From: Dermabacteraceae bacterium TAE3-ERU27 | Lineage (GTDB): Bacteria > Actinomycetota > Actinomycetes > Actinomycetales > Dermabacteraceae | Assembly (NCBI GenBank): GCA_019218415.1 | Contig: JAHUUL010000001.1 | Coordinates: forward strand, 682,001 to 746,000 | Direction of reading: 5' to 3' | DNA: 64,000 bases | In this document: positions 63,454 to 64,000 of the stretch, piece after piece | Layout: every line of letters begins with the position of its first letter | Position numbering within the stretch: position 1 is the first letter of the stretch | Position numbers and translations under genes: made by a program | The notes under the pieces: model-generated | The model's database searches: none | What the model was told of the DNA's origin: nothing | The model's input: only the letters and a program-made list of their open reading frames with translations

Positions 63454-63984
63454 TTATCGGTTAGCGCGAATTACCTCTACCAGCGCCGCCGCCATTTCCT
63501 CCGGATTTTCCGGGGAAAACAGATAGACGCGCCCGGAATGGCCGATAACCTCTACCAGCGTTCCCGGCTTGGTGACGTACAGGGTGGCGTCGTCCATCTC
63601 CTTACCGGTGGTGCGCAGTTTGCTGCCGGGGACGGCCCGTAGTTCCGACGGTTCGGCTGCGAGCGCGGTGGCGTTTGGGCGCACCCCGTAACGGCGGATT
63701 ACCGGGCGCACTCGTTCGTGAGACAGCGTGCGTAGGTGCACGCTACGGAAGTCTGCGGCGGGAATTGCGGTGCGGGACAGAAAACCGCCCTGATAGGGGG
63801 TGATGCCGTCTTTAGTGATGCGCAGGTTGATGTGGCTGCGGCTGTATTCCCACGCCACGGCCAGCCCCAGCACGAGGGCGGCGAGCAGTCCGTACAGTGT
63901 CGATTCGGGTTCCGGGCGGGTGAAAAACCACGCCACGAAAAGCACCGATACGGCACCCGAGGTGAAGGTGCGGGTTTTTAGCAT
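63454..63984 (-). CDS. Membrane protein with PH-like domain
   Basis: 176 residues: two N-terminal hydrophobic segments (about 8-22 and 29-45), then a beta-rich soluble part (INLRITKDGITPYQGGFLSRTAIPAADF...; split) of the bacterial PH-like type, ending VYLFSPENPEEMAAALVEVI. No function known. Same strand and close spacing to the second S-component gene suggest one transcript. Confidence 0.7.
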   Translation of the reverse strand: MLKTRTFTSGAVSVLFVAWFFTRPEPESTLYGLLAALVLGLAVAWEYSRSHINLRITKDGITPYQGGFLSRTAIPAADFRSVHLRTLSHERVRPVIRRYGVRPNATALAAEPSELRAVPGSKLRTTGKEMDDATLYVTKPGTLVEVIGHSGRVYLFSPENPEEMAAALVEVIRANR

Positions 63985-64000
63985 GCCGCAGGGTCGCAGC

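Overview
The window is high-GC DNA from an actinobacterium. The best fit is a member of the Actinomycetales, possibly Actinomycetaceae. Evidence: GTG starts and start codons with no leader are common; DUF3117, DUF3107, DUF5679, TatB, a CxxC-less Mrp, AdnA/AdnB and UvrD2 with a tetracysteine/HRDC tail are all present; and gene order matches mycobacterial blocks as I remember them (dapD-dapE ... DUF3117 ... O-methyltransferase-tatB-mrp-DUF1003-MgtE-like; tetR-DUF3107-rhlE-type helicase; adnAB-nudC-uvrD2-zincin-Lon/PDZ; pepN-DsbA-like-rpiB-nei). No rRNA, tRNA, CRISPR array or insertion sequence was found. The species call is an inference.

Layout. 1-2.2 kb: glycolysis (pfkA partial, pgi). 2.4-6.7 kb: typA, a small membrane protein and a CLC protein with CBS domains. 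6.7-12.6 kb: a stand-alone SH3-like protein, 7Fe ferredoxin, dapC, gltA, and divergent dapD/dapE, so three lysine/diaminopimelate genes surround the citrate synthase; then a 41-codon small gene and DUF3117. 12.6-17.8 kb: methyltransferase, SDR, tatB, mrp, DUF1003 and MgtE-like CBS protein. 17.7-23.4 kb: aminopeptidase P, PHP phosphoesterase, MarC, DEAD-box helicase, DUF3107, TetR. 23.4-34.5 kb: a DNA-repair block (AdnA, AdnB, a phosphotransferase, NudC, UvrD2, a zinc-ribbon protein). 34.5-35.07 kb: about 600 bases with no confident gene but with structured DNA. 35-39.5 kb: M48-like peptidase, Nudix, zincin, Lon-like PDZ protease, HAD. 39.5-45.4 kb: EttA, glucan phosphorylase, orphan sugar-binding lipoprotein. 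45.5-50.8 kb: a frame-disrupted thioesterase, MscS, PepN, PH-like protein, DUF402. 51-54.5 kb: a heterodimeric ABC exporter whose catalytic half is frameshifted. 54.7-58.4 kb: DsbA-like protein, RpiB, Nei-type glycosylase, GNAT, ornithine cyclodeaminase-like protein. 58.4-64 kb: thiamine/HMP ECF transport (a fused EcfA-EcfA-EcfT protein, YkoE-like S component, TPP riboswitch), a truncated S-component remnant, a lower-GC MenAT/AbiE-like toxin-antitoxin pair, a second S component, and a PH-like membrane protein.

Most of the window is ordinary chromosomal core. The accessory interest is at 58.4-63.4 kb, where a TPP-controlled ECF locus has been duplicated, partly broken and apparently entered by a two-gene toxin-antitoxin module, and in two disrupted genes (45.9 kb and 51.5 kb). 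Start codons were moved inward from the longest reading frame wherever a ribosome site or family alignment favoured it; these choices are stated per gene.
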